A stretch of DNA of 64,000 nt from Phlebopus portentosus (Eukaryota > Basidiomycota > Agaricomycetes > Boletales > Boletinellaceae): positions 1,546,369-1,610,368 of the forward strand of contig JAYXKI010000012.1 of NCBI GenBank assembly GCA_037892935.1. Direction: 5' to 3'. Position 1 is the stretch's first letter. Each line of letters starts with the position of its first letter. The position numbers were made by a program, and so were the translations under genes. Below the pieces are notes generated by a model, which was not told where the DNA came from, did no database searches, and worked only from the letters and a program-made list of their open reading frames with translations. Positions 46,456 through 58,532 of the stretch are shown one piece after another.

Positions 46456-49400
46456 GTCGGAACGACTGGTCGATCTCCCAAAGGACTCTTTTCGTTGGAT
46501 TTGTTAAAATATAATCGTCCTGTTGTACAATATCAAGATGCGAATATCAGTGACGGTTTCACCCTTCGAAAAATCCTTACCGACGTACTGCCAGATGAAT
46601 CTGAAGATGACGACGATGACTTCAAAGTCTATGAAGATCTAATTGGCAGAAGAACAGATGCGCAAGTAGGCAAAATGAGAGAGGAGGAGCGGAATCAAAC
46701 CGCTATAAAAAATGAGGTTGTGGCGGAAGTACCTTACCGCGGGAACGTTGTTGCTCAGGCGAACGTTACTGAAGCAGTGTGGGATGTGGTAGGCAGACGC
46801 GCGGCTGAGGTATGGCACGAGGGGATTGTAGACGCGGACCAATTCGTCCGGAGGGCGGGAGGAAAAGAGTTGGACGCCTTTGTTAGCATTGTACACCCAA
46901 AGGTAGCAGGCGATGATGAAGTGGATTTGTCAAACCCTCTACTCAAAGAGGAAAACTTCATTGACGCTCATGCGCTAATCAACTCGGGATGTACAGGCTC
47001 ATGCATCGACGAAGGCTTTGTCAAGCGATACGGTTTCCCCACCCAAAGGTACATTCGGCCTAGACCGGTCTTCAATGCTGACGGAACGAGCAACGAGGCT
47101 GGATTGATCAAGGAATACGTAACTGTACGAATGTTCTTTGGGAAACACGAGGAGGAGATTCGATTGGCAGTGACATCCTTAGCGTCAAGTAACATCTTCC
47201 TCGGACATGACTGGTTGACGAGGCATAACCCTGAAATTGATTGGAGGATGGGAACAGTTAATTTCACCTGTTGTCCCAATGAATGTGAGTCGTCACCATC
47301 AAGCGAGGAAATAGACGAAGAGGTAGTGAGGAATGTGCGGATGAAGGAAGCGGCAAAATGGCCACCTTACCTGGAGGAATACGCTGACGTCTTTAGTGAG
47401 GAATCGTTCGAACGCTTACCAAACCACCGAACGTGGGACCACGCTATTGACTTGAAACCGGACTTCAAACCCAGCGATTGCAAGGTTTACCCGTTGTCGC
47501 CGAAGGAACAAGAGGCGATGAAAGAGTTCATAGAGGAGAACCTAGCATCTGGACGTATCCGACAGTCGAAATCCCCGATGGCGTCCCCATTCTTCTTTAT
47601 CAAAAAGGAAGATGGGAGCTTACGAGCAATCCAATACTATCGAAAGCTCAACGAAGGGACGATTAAGAACAAATACCCGTTGCCGTTGATAAATGAGCTC
47701 ATCGATAAGGTCAAGGATGCAAAATACATTACGAAGCTCGACGTTCGCTGGGGGTACTACAACATCCGGATCCGCGAGGGAGACGAATGGAAGGCAGCGT
47801 TTCGGACAAACTTAGGCCTATTCGAACCCACGGTCATGTTCTTCGGCTTGTGTAATGCGCCAGCGACGTTCCAAGGCTTTATGAACGATATCTTTCGGGA
47901 GCTAATTCATGAGGGTGTCGTCATCATTTACCTCGATGACATCCTCATTTTCTCGAATGATCTGGAAGAACATCGCCAACGCACCAAATGAGTCTTTGAG
48001 ATTCTGCGTCAAAACGGACTTTTCCTGAAGCCACAGAAATGTGAGTTCGAAGTTGATACGGTCAAATATCTTGGACACATCATCGGTAAAGGCGAGGTTC
48101 GGATGGATCCGAAGAAGACGACAGCGGTTCAGGAGTGGCCAATCCCGCGAAACGTCCACGAACTGCAACAATTCCTGGGACTAGGGAATTGGTTGCGACG
48201 ATTCGTAAAGGACTATAGCGCGCTCGTTAAACCCCTGATGACGCTAACAGGTAAGGTGGAATGGAAGTGGGGCAAAGATGAGCAGGCGGCGTTTGAGGAG
48301 TTGAAGTGTCGTTTGAGTAGTCCTCCCGTGTTAGCGATACCCAACAACGAGGATCCTTTCCGTGTAGAAGCGGATGCGTCGGATTTTGCGACTGGTGGAG
48401 TCCTTCTACAGAAACAAGACGGCAAATGGAAGGTGATCGCTTATCGGTCGTCAACATTCCTAGAGGCAGAACAAAATTATGAGATTTACGACAAGGAAAT
48501 GCTCGCCATCGTTCAAGCCCTAAAGGAATGGCGACAATATCTCCAAGGAGCCAACCAACCCTTTGAGGTATGGACGGACCATGCGAATCTAACGTACTTC
48601 CGATCGCCGCAGAAGTTAAATCGTCGACAAGCTCGTTGGCGACTTGATTTAGCTGAATTCGACTTCACATTAGTACATAAACCAGGGAAGACGTTGGGCA
48701 AGGCTGACTTATTGTCGCGTCGGGCGGACTACAACAAGGGCGAACGAGATAATGAGGGCGTCACGTTCATCAGGGACGAATGGCTGGTCAGGGGAGTGGT
48801 GGAAACCTTGAGAGACGTGCTAATCGAAAAGATTCGAAAGGCACAAGCAGAGTTGAAAGAGGAAGAGAGACCGACGAACTTAGTGTTCGTAGATGGGTTG
48901 TGGAAAAGGGAGATGACGGTCAAGCTCTCAAGGACGAAGACAAAGAAGTTTCAAAACGTTTTCGTGCCAACGAGCGTAAGGGAGGAAGTGATGAGGGAGT
49001 GTCACGACTCGACGTTGGCAGGTCACCCAGGAGCAAACAAGACCGTTGCACTAGCAAACAGAGGTTTTTGGTGGCCTAACATGTACGTCGATGTCAGGAA
49101 TTACGTACGAGGATGTGATCGTTGTCAACGGACGAAGGCTCTAAGGACAATGAGAGCAAAGGTTTTGCACCCTAACGAGGTGCCGGAGGCGCCATGGCAA
49201 ATTGTCACAGTCGACCTAATCGGAGAGTTGCCGGAGTCAAATGGATTTAACGCAATTTGCGTGGTAGTCGACCGCTTCAGCAAACAAATCCATGCGATAC
49301 CAACAACGACGAAATTGACAGCAGAAGGGATGGCCAGGATTTATAGGGACCACGTCTTCCGGTTGCACAGTTTACCTCGAAAGATTATCCACGACCGAGG

Positions 49401-50358
49401 AGTACAATTCGATGCAAAGATGATGAGGGAGCTGTACAAACTCCTTCACATCGAAGGCAATCCGTCAACAGCGTACCATCCTCAAACGGACGGACAAACA
49501 GAATGAGTTAATCAAGAACTCGAACAGTACCTTCATCTGTACGTCAATCATCGACAATCGGACTGGGCGGACTGGCTGGCTCTTGCAGAATTCGCATACA
49601 ATAACCGTGAACATTCCGCGATGAAGCTATCTCCCTTCTTCGTCAATACAGGAAGACACCCCTTAGACTTCAAGGGGATTGAAACAACATCATCGAACCT
49701 GTCAGCAGAAGAGTTTGCCAAGCATGTCAAGGAGGTGCACGAACTCGCCCAAGGCAACCTGACCCAGGCCAATGAAGACATGAAGCGTTTCTACGATCAT
49801 CATGCGGGAAAGTCGGTAGCCTATGAGGTGGGACAAAAGGTCTTCTTAGATGGCCGGAACATTAAGACGATCCGACCGACGAAGAAGATGGATGACAAAT
49901 GGTTTGGGCCATTCGAGGTTGTGGAAAAGGTGGGAGCGAGCGCATACAAGTTGAGAATTCCAAAGACATGGAAACACGTTCACCCCGTCTTTAACGAGAT
50001 TCTGCTCAAACCGGCCATTCAACCGTCCTTCGAATCACAAAAGAAGCCGTCTCCACCCCCACCAGTGATCATTGATGAACACGAAGAGTATGAGGTTGAA
50101 GAAATACTCAACTCACATCTACATAGAGGAAGGCTCCAATTCTTAGTCAAGTGGGTAGGATATGAGGAAGCGACATGGCAACCGGAATCCGACGTTAAGG
50201 ATAATGCGCAGGAATCAATCCAAGAGTTTTATCGCAAACATCCTGGAGCTCCACGAAAGCTAACAATACCTCAACAAAGCATGCGAGCATTGTATAGGTT
50301 CACGTCGTCGGAAGGATTACGTGGTTGGTCGGGACGCCCAACCTTGAGAGGGGGGTGA
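46456..50358 (+). pseudogene. pol of E1: PR-RT-RNaseH-IN-chromodomain, two TGAs
   Basis: Protease: the motif reads [11 protein letters not shown] at about 46975, with AAC (46981-46983) where E2 and E3 have GAC, so the catalytic Asp is Asn. RT: the [20 protein letters not shown] region near 47690 and YLDD near 47935. RNase H: VEADASDFATGG near 48370. Integrase: HHCC zinc segment near 49010-49125, VDLIG near 49213, HDRGVQF near 49390, then the Glu before the stop. The chromodomain (FLVKWVGYEEATWQPESDV) is near 50140. TGAs at 47989-47991 and 49504-49506 both replace CGA. The final TGA (50356-50358) touches the 3' LTR. Confidence 0.92.
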
Positions 50359-50852
50359 TGTAAGGACTCGAACATTTTCTTTCATTTTCTTTCATTTTCT
50401 TTCATTTTCTTTTATTTTCTTATATCATCTCTCGCTTTATTTTAATTTACTCCACCCTTCTTTTACATTACTAATCCTCATTTACTAATTCCGTTCTCTC
50501 CGTCGTGGCTTATTCATCCTCAGTCATCAGCCATGACTAAATCCGCTCCTTCCGACCATAACGCTCACTAATCACTCCACTATTTGACATGTGACTTTCC
50601 TATTAGAGTAGATCCTTCACGCGCTCGAAGTCTATATAAGTAGATAGTTTGACTCTTTCGTTTCCTTGTCTTTCTATTCTACTTACCTTCACTTCGACAT
50701 AGGTATCTACTCTTGTATTAATAGTTTATTGAAATTCTACTTACCTTCACTTCGACATAGCGTGCGTATAGCCCGGCAACTCGCGTTAGCCAGTTGTTTG
50801 TTGTTGTGTTGGCCGCCTCGAGACCGACGCCCGTTAGTCTCGCCGCCTAACA
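50359..50852 (+). repeat. 3' LTR of E1 (494 bp)
   Basis: Same length and termini as 43891-44384. The three differences seen are in CCAT(G/A)ACGC, GACTTT(T/C)CTATT and CTCG(T/C)GTTAGCC. Confidence 0.95.
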
Positions 50853-50867
50853 GTAATTTCACCACCG

Positions 50868-51012
50868 GGTGGGCGATCAGTGGGCGATCAGCGGGTGATC
50901 AGTGGGCCATTCACTGCATTCAGTGGGCGATCAGCAGGACATTAAGTGGGTGATCTGCAGGTGATCTGTGGGTGATCACTGGGTGATCAATGTGGCGGGC
51001 GATGAACGGGCA
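50868..51012 (+). repeat. GTGGGCGATCA minisatellite (11-bp unit)
   Basis: About ten imperfect copies of GTGGGCGATCA or GTGGGTGATCA run from 50868 to about 51012, with a few interrupted units (GTGGGCCATTCACTGCATTCA). GATC recurs roughly every 11 bases. It lies right after the E1 target duplication. Confidence 0.75.
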
Positions 51013-51189
51013 GAAAGAAATTTATTACATATAATCTCATCTCAACTTCTTTCATTGCTGGTAATTTTAGTGCTAGTTGTTTCCTTTGTTCTATGCTGTC
51101 TTCTCTTCTATTTGCTGTTTACATTCGCATTGCATTGATCATCACATTTACTCTGTATGCCCATTTTATGTTGTGGAATTCGTACAAGC

Positions 51190-51608
51190 TGTAAGGACTC
51201 AAACATTTTCCTTTTCTTTTCTTATGTCATCATTTATTTTAATATTCTTTTTCCTTTTCTTTTATTTTTCTTGTTGTGTATTCATCCATTTGCTGGAACA
51301 TTCCACAACGTTCTATCATGCTCACTAATCATCCCATTCCTTGTCATGTGACTTCCCATTAGAGTAGACCTTTCCCACGCTTGAAGTCTATATAAGTAGA
51401 TAGTTTGACTCTTTCGTTCCTTGTCTTTCTATTCTACTTACCTTCACTGCGACATAGGTATCTACTCTTGTATTATTAGTTTACTGTATTCTACTTACCT
51501 TCACTGCGACATAGCGTGTGTATAGCCCGGCAACTCGCGTTTAGCCAGTTGTTTGTTGTTTGTGTTGGCCGCCTCGAGATCAACACTCGTTAGTCTCGCC
51601 GCCTAACA
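51190..51608 (+). repeat. 5' LTR of E3 (419 bp)
   Basis: TGTAAGGACTCAAACATTTT to CCTAACA. TATATAAG is at 51389-51396 and GTCTTTCTATT at 51423-51433. The 58-bp unit is doubled (TTCACTGCGACATAG variant). Its U3 resembles that of Eb more than that of E1. Confidence 0.9.
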
Positions 51609-51609
51609 T

Positions 51610-51620
51610 AATAGAAAGAC
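51610..51620 (+). promoter_or_regulatory. Self-priming primer-binding site of E3
   Basis: AATAGAAAGAC, exactly complementary to 51423-51433 in the LTR. It is conserved despite the decay elsewhere. Confidence 0.7.
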
Positions 51621-52001
51621 CTACTCTTGGACCCGTAGTTTAACCACTTGTTCATCGCTACTCCACGCAGGAGACACATCGACAGTCAACGACCGCGCCC
51701 ATCCCAGATTTATCCGAGCAACCCCTATCTTGCCCATCAAGGTCTGATTGACTTTGACGTGTCCCGATAGTTTCCGAAACAACCAATCCTCCAACCGTGG
51801 CACTCCGAATCACCCTTCTGTGGAACTCGCATCAGACGTTCTCTTAGGTGACTCACAGAGTCCAATCATCATCAAGTATCTCATTCATCATCTACCTCGG
51901 GGCCTTCCGGCTAGTCATCAATTTCAAAGATGAGCCGATCATCCGAAGTCAGTCCTATCTGAACACCATCCCGATCCCCGTTCTACCCCCAGCCTATCAA
52001 G

Positions 52002-53444
52002 GTGGATCTAACTGACGATCAGCAGGCAGCCCTCCCAACAAACACTAGGTGGAGCGTGTCGCGAGGACAGTACATCGTCAAGTCGGGCGATCAAACCTTC
52101 ACTGCTTGGTGGGATGAGACTGCAAAGAAGTGGTACTCCACCAGGGGGGACAAGTCCCAATATTGGAGAGCAAAACAAGAGGGCGATGTAGATGACCTCA
52201 CACCCCCTACCCCCACACGATCAATGGCTCCATTACCAGGGCTATCAACATTGACAGGTCAGACGTCAGCTCCACCCATAGCACCTTTGTTGTCTTTCAC
52301 CGAACCACGAGAGCCTGCTCCGCTCGTACCAACAGACAAAGAAGAGGAGGATGAAGAAGAAGAACAAGAGATGTCACTATCGAAAGAATCAGTAACGGAC
52401 CTTGCTATGGCAATCGTGCTAGTGCTCCAAGTGGCAGGAGAAGGAACGAGCCAAGGATCAAAGTCGAACAAGGTTCATGTCGCCAAGCCCTGAGACTTTG
52501 ATGGTGAGCACAGATATGTTGACTTCAAACAAGAGCTGTGCCTATATGTTTATGCATCGGAGTCGGAGTTCAGGATGAGCAAGGCGAAGATTATGTTTGC
52601 TCTATCATACATGAAGAGCGGTGCTGCAGCAAGCTGGGCAGAAAGCTACATAAGTGGCACAATCGATGAACATGGTAGAATGGCATTCAAGGACACTTGG
52701 GATGCTTTCCTAAAGAAACTCGATACCTCGTTCGATGACCCGGCCCGCTCTCAGAAAGCCTTTGAATGACTCGATGCGATGTATCAGGGCGACCTCAATG
52801 CCAACAAATTCTTCAACAAGTTCGACATTTGTCGAGTAGATGCTGGACTGGCTACAGAAGCTCATGATGAATGGCTGATGAGTCGTTTGAAACGAGCATT
52901 AAACCCGAAAGTAGTTGAAGGTATTATGCACCTACCCAACGAACCAACAACGTATGAGGAATTCAAGAAGGCCGCAGTCAAGGTTAACAGAGTCGAGCGC
53001 CAGATTAGGGATCTGATAGCCAAACACCGGAGGAAGACGATCAGCTTGACAATTATGAAACCAGCACCGCCACCAGTGAAATGTCCAGCGCCACCTCAAC
53101 AAGCAACTCATCCTTTCGTCCCTCCCGCCCAAGATCATCGTGATGTGACTGGAGTAACATACGGGGGCCTAGGTCAGCCGATGGACGTGATGATGAACCA
53201 GGCACATCGCACGTGTGCTTGCTATAAGTGTGGTCAAGTGGGCCACTACATCCGGGAATGCCCACGAGGTTGCGAAGTGATACGTGCAATCATTGCGGCA
53301 TTTGTGCCAGAAGACAGGAAAGCACTACTCGAAGAGCTCGGCCAAGCAAAGGAATCTTCCTTCAGCAATGTCGATGTGCGAGCAGTGCCGACTGAGCTGG
53401 AAGAACTCATAGACGGCGAGGGTTTTCCGGAGGACCAGGTGTAG
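52002..53444 (+). pseudogene. gag of E3, two stops
   Basis: It opens VDLTDDQQAALPTNTRWSVS with the same module order as in E1: acidic run near 52345, capsid-like segment, CCHC knuckle (CYKCGQVGHYIRECPRG) near 53220. It ends TAG. Stops: TGA at 52491-52493 (family CGA, KPRDF) and TGA at 52767-52769 (the shared FE-stop-LDA position). The leader ORF seen in E1 and E2 is deleted here, and the donor-like GTGGGT reads TTAGGT. Confidence 0.88.
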
Positions 53445-53446
53445 AC

Positions 53447-56400
53447 GTCGGGATGACTGGTTGGTTCCCTAAAGGACTCTTTTTGTTGGACTCGTTAAAA
53501 TATAATTGTCCTGTTGTACAATACCAAGATGCGAATATCAGTGACAGTTTTACCCTTCGAGAACTCCTTACCGATGTGATACCTGATAAACCTGAAGTGG
53601 ACAACGATGACTTCGACATCTACACAGATTTGTTGGTTAGAAAAGTGAATGTGCAAGCAGGTGATTCAAATGAGCTTAGAGTGGAAGAGCGGAATCAAAC
53701 CGCTATAAAAAATGAGGTTGAGGCGGAAGCACCTTACCGCGAGAACGTTGTTGCTCAGGCGAACAATACTGAAGCAGTGTGGGATGTGGTTGGCAGATGC
53801 GCAGCTGAGGTATAGCGCGAGGGCATAGTGGATGCAGATCAATTCATCCAGAGGGTGGGAGGAAAAGAGTTGGACGCCTTCATTAGCATCGTAAATCCAA
53901 AGGTAGCGGGTGATGACGAAGTAGACTTGTCAAACCCTCTACTTGAAGAGGAAAACTTCATCGATGCTCATGCGCTAATCGACTCGGGATGCACGGGCTC
54001 ATGTATCAATGAAGGCTTTGTCAAATGGTACGGCTTCCCCACTCAAAGGTACATTCGACCCAGACTGGTCTTTAATGCGGATGGGACAAGCAACGAGGGT
54101 GGATTGATCAAGGAATACGTGATTGTACAGATGTTCTTTGGGAAACATGAGGAAGAGATTCGATTGGCGGTAACATCCTTAGCATCGAGCAACATCTTCC
54201 TCGGACATGACTGGTTGACAAAGCACAATCCTGAAATCAATTGGAGAGCGGGGACAGTTAAGTTCACACATTGCCCTGACAAATGCGACTCATCATCCTT
54301 GAGTGAGGAGATAGACGAAGAGTTTGTGAGAAATGTGCGGATGAAGGAAGCAGCAAAGTGGCCACCTTACCTGGAAGAGTATGTGGACGTCTTTAGTGAG
54401 GAATCGTTTGAACATCTGCTGAATCACTGAATGTGGGACTATGCTATAGACGTGAAGCCGGATTTCAAGCCCAGCGATTGCAAGGTTTATCCATTGTCGC
54501 CGAAGTAACAAGAGGCGATGAAGGAGTTCATAGAGGAAAACCTAGCATCAGGACGTATCCGACAGTCAAAATCCCTAATGGCATCTCCATTCTTCTTTAT
54601 CAAGAAGGAAGATGGGAGCTTATGAGCGATCCAAGACTATCGAAAGCTCAATGAAGGAACGGTCAAGAATAAGTACCCGTTGCTACTGATAAATGAGCTC
54701 ATCAATAAGGTCAAAGATGCGAAGTATATCATGAAGCTCAACGTTCATTGGGGATACTATAACATTCGGATCCGCGAAGGCGATGAATGGAAGGCAGCAT
54801 TCAGGACAAACTTAGGTTATTTGAACCAACGGTCATGTTTTTCGGGTTGTGCAACGCACCAGCGACTTTCCAAGGATTCATGAACGATATCTTTTGAGAA
54901 CTAATCTATGAGGGTATTGTTATCATTTACCTCGACGACATCCTCATTTTCTTGAACAATCTGGAGGAACATTGCAAGCACACCAAACGAGTCTTTGAGA
55001 TCCTTCACCAAAACAGACTTTTCCTGAAACTGCAGAAATGTGAGTTTGAGGTCGATACAGTTAAGTATCTCAGACACATCATCGGTAATGGTGAGGTTCG
55101 AATGGATCCGAAAAAGACGGCAGCAGTTCAAGAGTGGCCGATCCCATGGAACGTTCACAAACTGCAACAATTCCTGGGACTAGGGAATTGGTTGTGACGA
55201 TTCATAAAGGACTATAGCTCTGTCGTTAAACCACTGATGGTGCTGACAGGAAAGGTGGAATGGAAGTGGGGAGAGGAGGAACAACGAGCATTCGAAGAGT
55301 TGAAGGGTCAGTTGAGTAGTCCTCCAGTTCTAGCCATACCGAATGAGGAGGGTCCTTTCCGGGTCGAAGCAGATGCGTCGGACTTTGCGTCTGGAGGAGT
55401 GCTCCTTTAGAAACAAGACGACAAGTGGAAGGTGATAGCCTATCAATCGTCGACCTTCTTGGAGGCCGAACAAAATTATGAGATCTATGACAAAGAGATG
55501 CTCACAATCGTTCAAGCTCTTAAGGAATGGCGACAATACCTCCAAGGAGCCAAGAGACCCTTTGAAGTGTGGACCGATCATGCAAACTTGACGTATTTCT
55601 GATCGCCTCAAAAGTTGAATTGTCAACAAGCTCGTTGGCAACTTGACTTAGCCGAATTCGACTTCACGTTAGTACACAAGCTAGGGAAGATGTTGGGCAA
55701 GGCTGACATATTGTCACGTCGGGCTGACTACAACAAGGGTGAATAGGATAATGAGGACGTCACGTTCATCAGAGACGAATGGCTGGTCAGAGGGGTGGTA
55801 GAGACGTCAAGAGACGTGCTGATCAAGAAGACTCAAAAGGCACAAATGGAGTTGAGTGAGGAAGAGAGACCGGTGAACTTAGTGTTTGTGGACGGGTTGT
55901 GGAAGAAGGAAGTGACGGTTAAGCTCTCGATGACGAAGACCAAGAAATTCCAAAACTTTTTCATACCGATGAGCGTGAGGGAGGAAGTAATGAGAGAGTG
56001 CCACGACTCGACATTGGCAGGCCACCCAGGAGTGAACAAGATAGTTGCACTGGCAAACAGAAGTTTCTGGTGGCCTAACATGTACGTCGATGTCAGGAGC
56101 TACGTGCGGGGATGTGATCATTGTTAGTGAACGAAGGCCCTCAGGACAACAAGGGCAAAGGTTTTGCACTCGAATGAGGTGCCGGAGGCGCCATGGCAAG
56201 TTGTCACGGTCGACCTGATCGGAGAATTGCCAGAGTCAAATGGGTTTAATGCAATCTGTGTTGTAGTCGACCGCTTCAGCAAACAAATTCATGTGATACC
56301 AACGATGACGAAACTGATGGCAGAAGGAATGGCGAGGATTTACAGGGACCATATCTTCTGGTTGCACGGGTTACCTTGAAAGATCATTCATGATCGAGGA

Positions 56401-57357
56401 GTACAATTCGATGCAAAGATGATGAGGGAGTTGTACAAACTCCTTCACATCAAAGGCAATCCATCAACGGCGTACCACCCTCAAACAGATGGGCAGATAG
56501 AATGAGTTAATCAAGAACTCGAACAGTACCTTCGACTATACATCAATCATCAACAATCGGACTGGGCGGACTGGTTAGCTCTTGCAGAGTTTGCGCACAA
56601 CAATCACGAACATTCAGCAACCAAACTATCACCTTTCTTAGTCAACACAGGACAACACCCTTCAGGCTTTACCGGTGTTGGAACGACATCGTCTAATCTA
56701 TCGGCAGAAGAGTTTGCCAAACATGTCAAGGGAATACACAAACTTGCTCAGGCCAATCTGATCCAGGCCAATAAAGACATGAAGCGCTTTTACGATCGTC
56801 ACACTGGAAAGTCGGTAGTCTATGAGATGGGACAAAAGGTCTTCTTGGATGGTCGAAACATTAAGACGATCCGACCGACAAAGAAGATGGACGACAAATG
56901 GTTTGGCCTGTTTGAGGTTATGGAAAAGGTGGGCGCAAGTGCATATAAGCTAAAGATCCCGAAGACATGGAAACATGTTCATCCCGTCTTTAACGAGATC
57001 CTGCTCAAACCGGCCATTCAACCGTCTTTCAAATCACAAAAGAAGCTGCCTCCACCCCCACCAGTGATCATTGATGAACAGGAAGAGTGCGAGGTTGAAG
57101 AAATACTCGACTCACGTCTACATCGAGGCAGGCTCCAATTCTTGGTCAAGTAGGTTGGATATGAGGAAGCGACATGGCAGCCAGAATCCGACGTCAAGGA
57201 TAATGCGCAGGAATCAATTCAAGAATTCTATCGCAAACATCCTGGAGCTCCAAGAAAGTTAATGATACCTCGACAAAGCCTGCAAGCACTGTACAAGTTC
57301 ACGTCCTCAGAAGGCTTATGTGGTTCGTCGGGACGCCCAACCTTGAGAGGGGGGTGA
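53447..57357 (+). pseudogene. pol of E3, many stops
   Basis: The protease motif [11 protein letters not shown] (near 53980) keeps its Asp. RT YLDD is at about 54930. RNase H (VEADASDFASGG) is near 55370. The integrase core has VDLIG near 56210 and HDRGVQF near 56390. The chromodomain region is near 57130. Stops include 53815 (TAG for TGG), 54428 and 54623 (TGA for CGA), 54507 (TAA), 55195, 55409, 55600, 55745, 56125, 56378, 56503-56505 (TGA, shared with E1 and E4) and 57151 (TAG). A frameshift lies near 54825. The final TGA is at the LTR border. Confidence 0.9.
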
Positions 57358-57717
57358 TGTAAGGACTCGAACATTTTCCTTTTCTTTTCTTACATCATCA
57401 TTTATTTTAATATTCTTTTTCCTTTTCTTTTATTTTTCTTGTCGTGTATTCATCCATTTGCTGGAACATTCCACAACGTTCTATCATGCTCACTAATCAT
57501 CCCATTCCTTGTCATGTGGCTTCCCATTAGAGTAGACCTTTCCCATGCTCGAAGTCTATATAAGTAGATAGTTTGACTCTTTCGTTCCTTGTCTTTCTAT
57601 TCTACTTACCTTCACTGCGACATAGTGTGCGTATAGCCCGGCAACTTGCATTAGCCAGTTGTTTGTTGTTGTGTTGGCCGCCTCGAGATCGACGCCTGTT
57701 AGTCTCGCCGCCTAACA
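57358..57717 (+). repeat. 3' LTR of E3 (360 bp, one 58-bp unit lost)
   Basis: Same ends as the 5' LTR, but only one copy of the TTCTACTTACCTTCACTGCG unit, which accounts for the 59-bp shorter length. TATATAAG is present. Recombination between the two direct copies explains the loss. Confidence 0.9.
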
Positions 57718-58014
57718 CACGTGATTTAAAAGTGACTCCGTATAACATCACATACTTACAAGAGCTTTTGCGGAATGGACCGAGAGAATACCCTGGAGCA
57801 TGATATGTGATTTAAGATACCAGGACCGTATAGATCTTTTGATACAATAAGTGTGCGGATGCATTTCTTCAGTATGGATGGATTGTTGAAAGGCACTTTA
57901 AGAACAGAGATTAGGTCTATCACAGACAGTAAATCGCATACAAGTAAGATGATCACCTTAAAAGTAGGAAATCGAGGATGAAAACAAAGAAAATCATTCA
58001 TTGCGTGCTGGTCG
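57718..58014. other. No gene seen
   Basis: Short spacer between E3 and the CACAG-ended element. Frames on both strands are short and unrecognised. Confidence 0.4.
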
Positions 58015-58361
58015 CACAGTGGGTGCGTCAAAATCTCGGTGTTTATGAGATGTGGCAATTAAATTTTAAATCTTGTATCCAACGAGATTTAGCATCTCGT
58101 GTAGGATTTCGGACACATCGAGATCCTAACAAAGAGATTTTAAATTTCATCCTTAACGAGATGCTTAGCTAAATTTTATGTCTCTATAAGGCTGAGATTT
58201 AATATCTTAGAAAGGATCTCGCGGCCAGGGAGATGCTAGAATCTCTCCAGCATGGAAATTTAAAATCTCTCACGCGGCAAGACACATCACGAGATTTTAA
58301 ATTTTCACATACATCTCGGGAGTTATCTCGGTGCCTCCGAGATGCATCATTGCCCGCTGTG
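58015..58361. mobile_element. 347-bp non-autonomous element with CACAG(T/C)GGG ends
   Basis: It starts CACAGTGGG and ends CCCGCTGTG, so nine terminal bases pair with one mismatch. Repeats of GAGATTTTAAAT and ATCTCGG in both orientations fill both subterminal zones. CACA/TGTG ends and dense subterminal repeats recall CACTA-type elements. No target duplication (TCG left, TAG right). Its right end coincides with the broken start of the E4 LTR. Confidence 0.5.
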
Positions 58362-58532
58362 TAGTGAGCGTCATAGTTGGAGAGAACAGATTTAGTTATG
58401 GCCGATGACTGAAGATGAATAAGCCATGACGGAGGGAACAGAATTAGTAAAAGAGGATTAGTAATGTAAAAGAAAGGTAGTAAGAATGGATGATGTCATA
58501 AGAAAAAGAAATGAAAATGTTCAAGTCCTTAC
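58362..58532 (-). repeat. Truncated 3' LTR of E4
   Basis: Minus-strand U3 sequence from about the GAGCGTCAT block to CCTTAC. The rest of the LTR (TATA, R, U5) is missing, replaced by the element ending at 58361. A small deletion removes the usual TGA/LTR junction bases. Confidence 0.75.

Larger units (their letters stand above)
43891..50852 (+). mobile_element. Complete Ty3/gypsy chromovirus E1 (youngest copy)
   Basis: The 6,962-bp element has two 494-bp LTRs that differ at three positions by eye, a perfect five-base target duplication, a primer-binding site and a purine tract (GAGAGGGGGG at 50346-50355). Gag and pol are full length. It nevertheless carries three TGA stops and a changed protease active site, so it is probably moved by proteins made elsewhere. 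LTR identity makes it the most recent insertion in the window. Confidence 0.96.
51190..57717 (+). mobile_element. Ty3/gypsy chromovirus E3, full length but old
   Basis: Both LTRs, a primer-binding site, gag, pol and a purine tract are present. The flanks are CAAGC (left) and CACGT (right) and do not match, so the target duplication is lost or mutated. Compared with E1 it has many C-to-T and G-to-A changes at CpG sites and about a dozen stops. It is clearly dead. Confidence 0.92.

Noticed and set aside
51185..57722. Target-site duplication for E3
   Set aside because: The flanking pentamers are CAAGC and CACGT; three of five bases agree, not enough to claim a duplication.
57756..58058. 100-codon minus-strand frame
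   Set aside because: It overlaps the CACAG-ended element and has no recognisable features on either strand.
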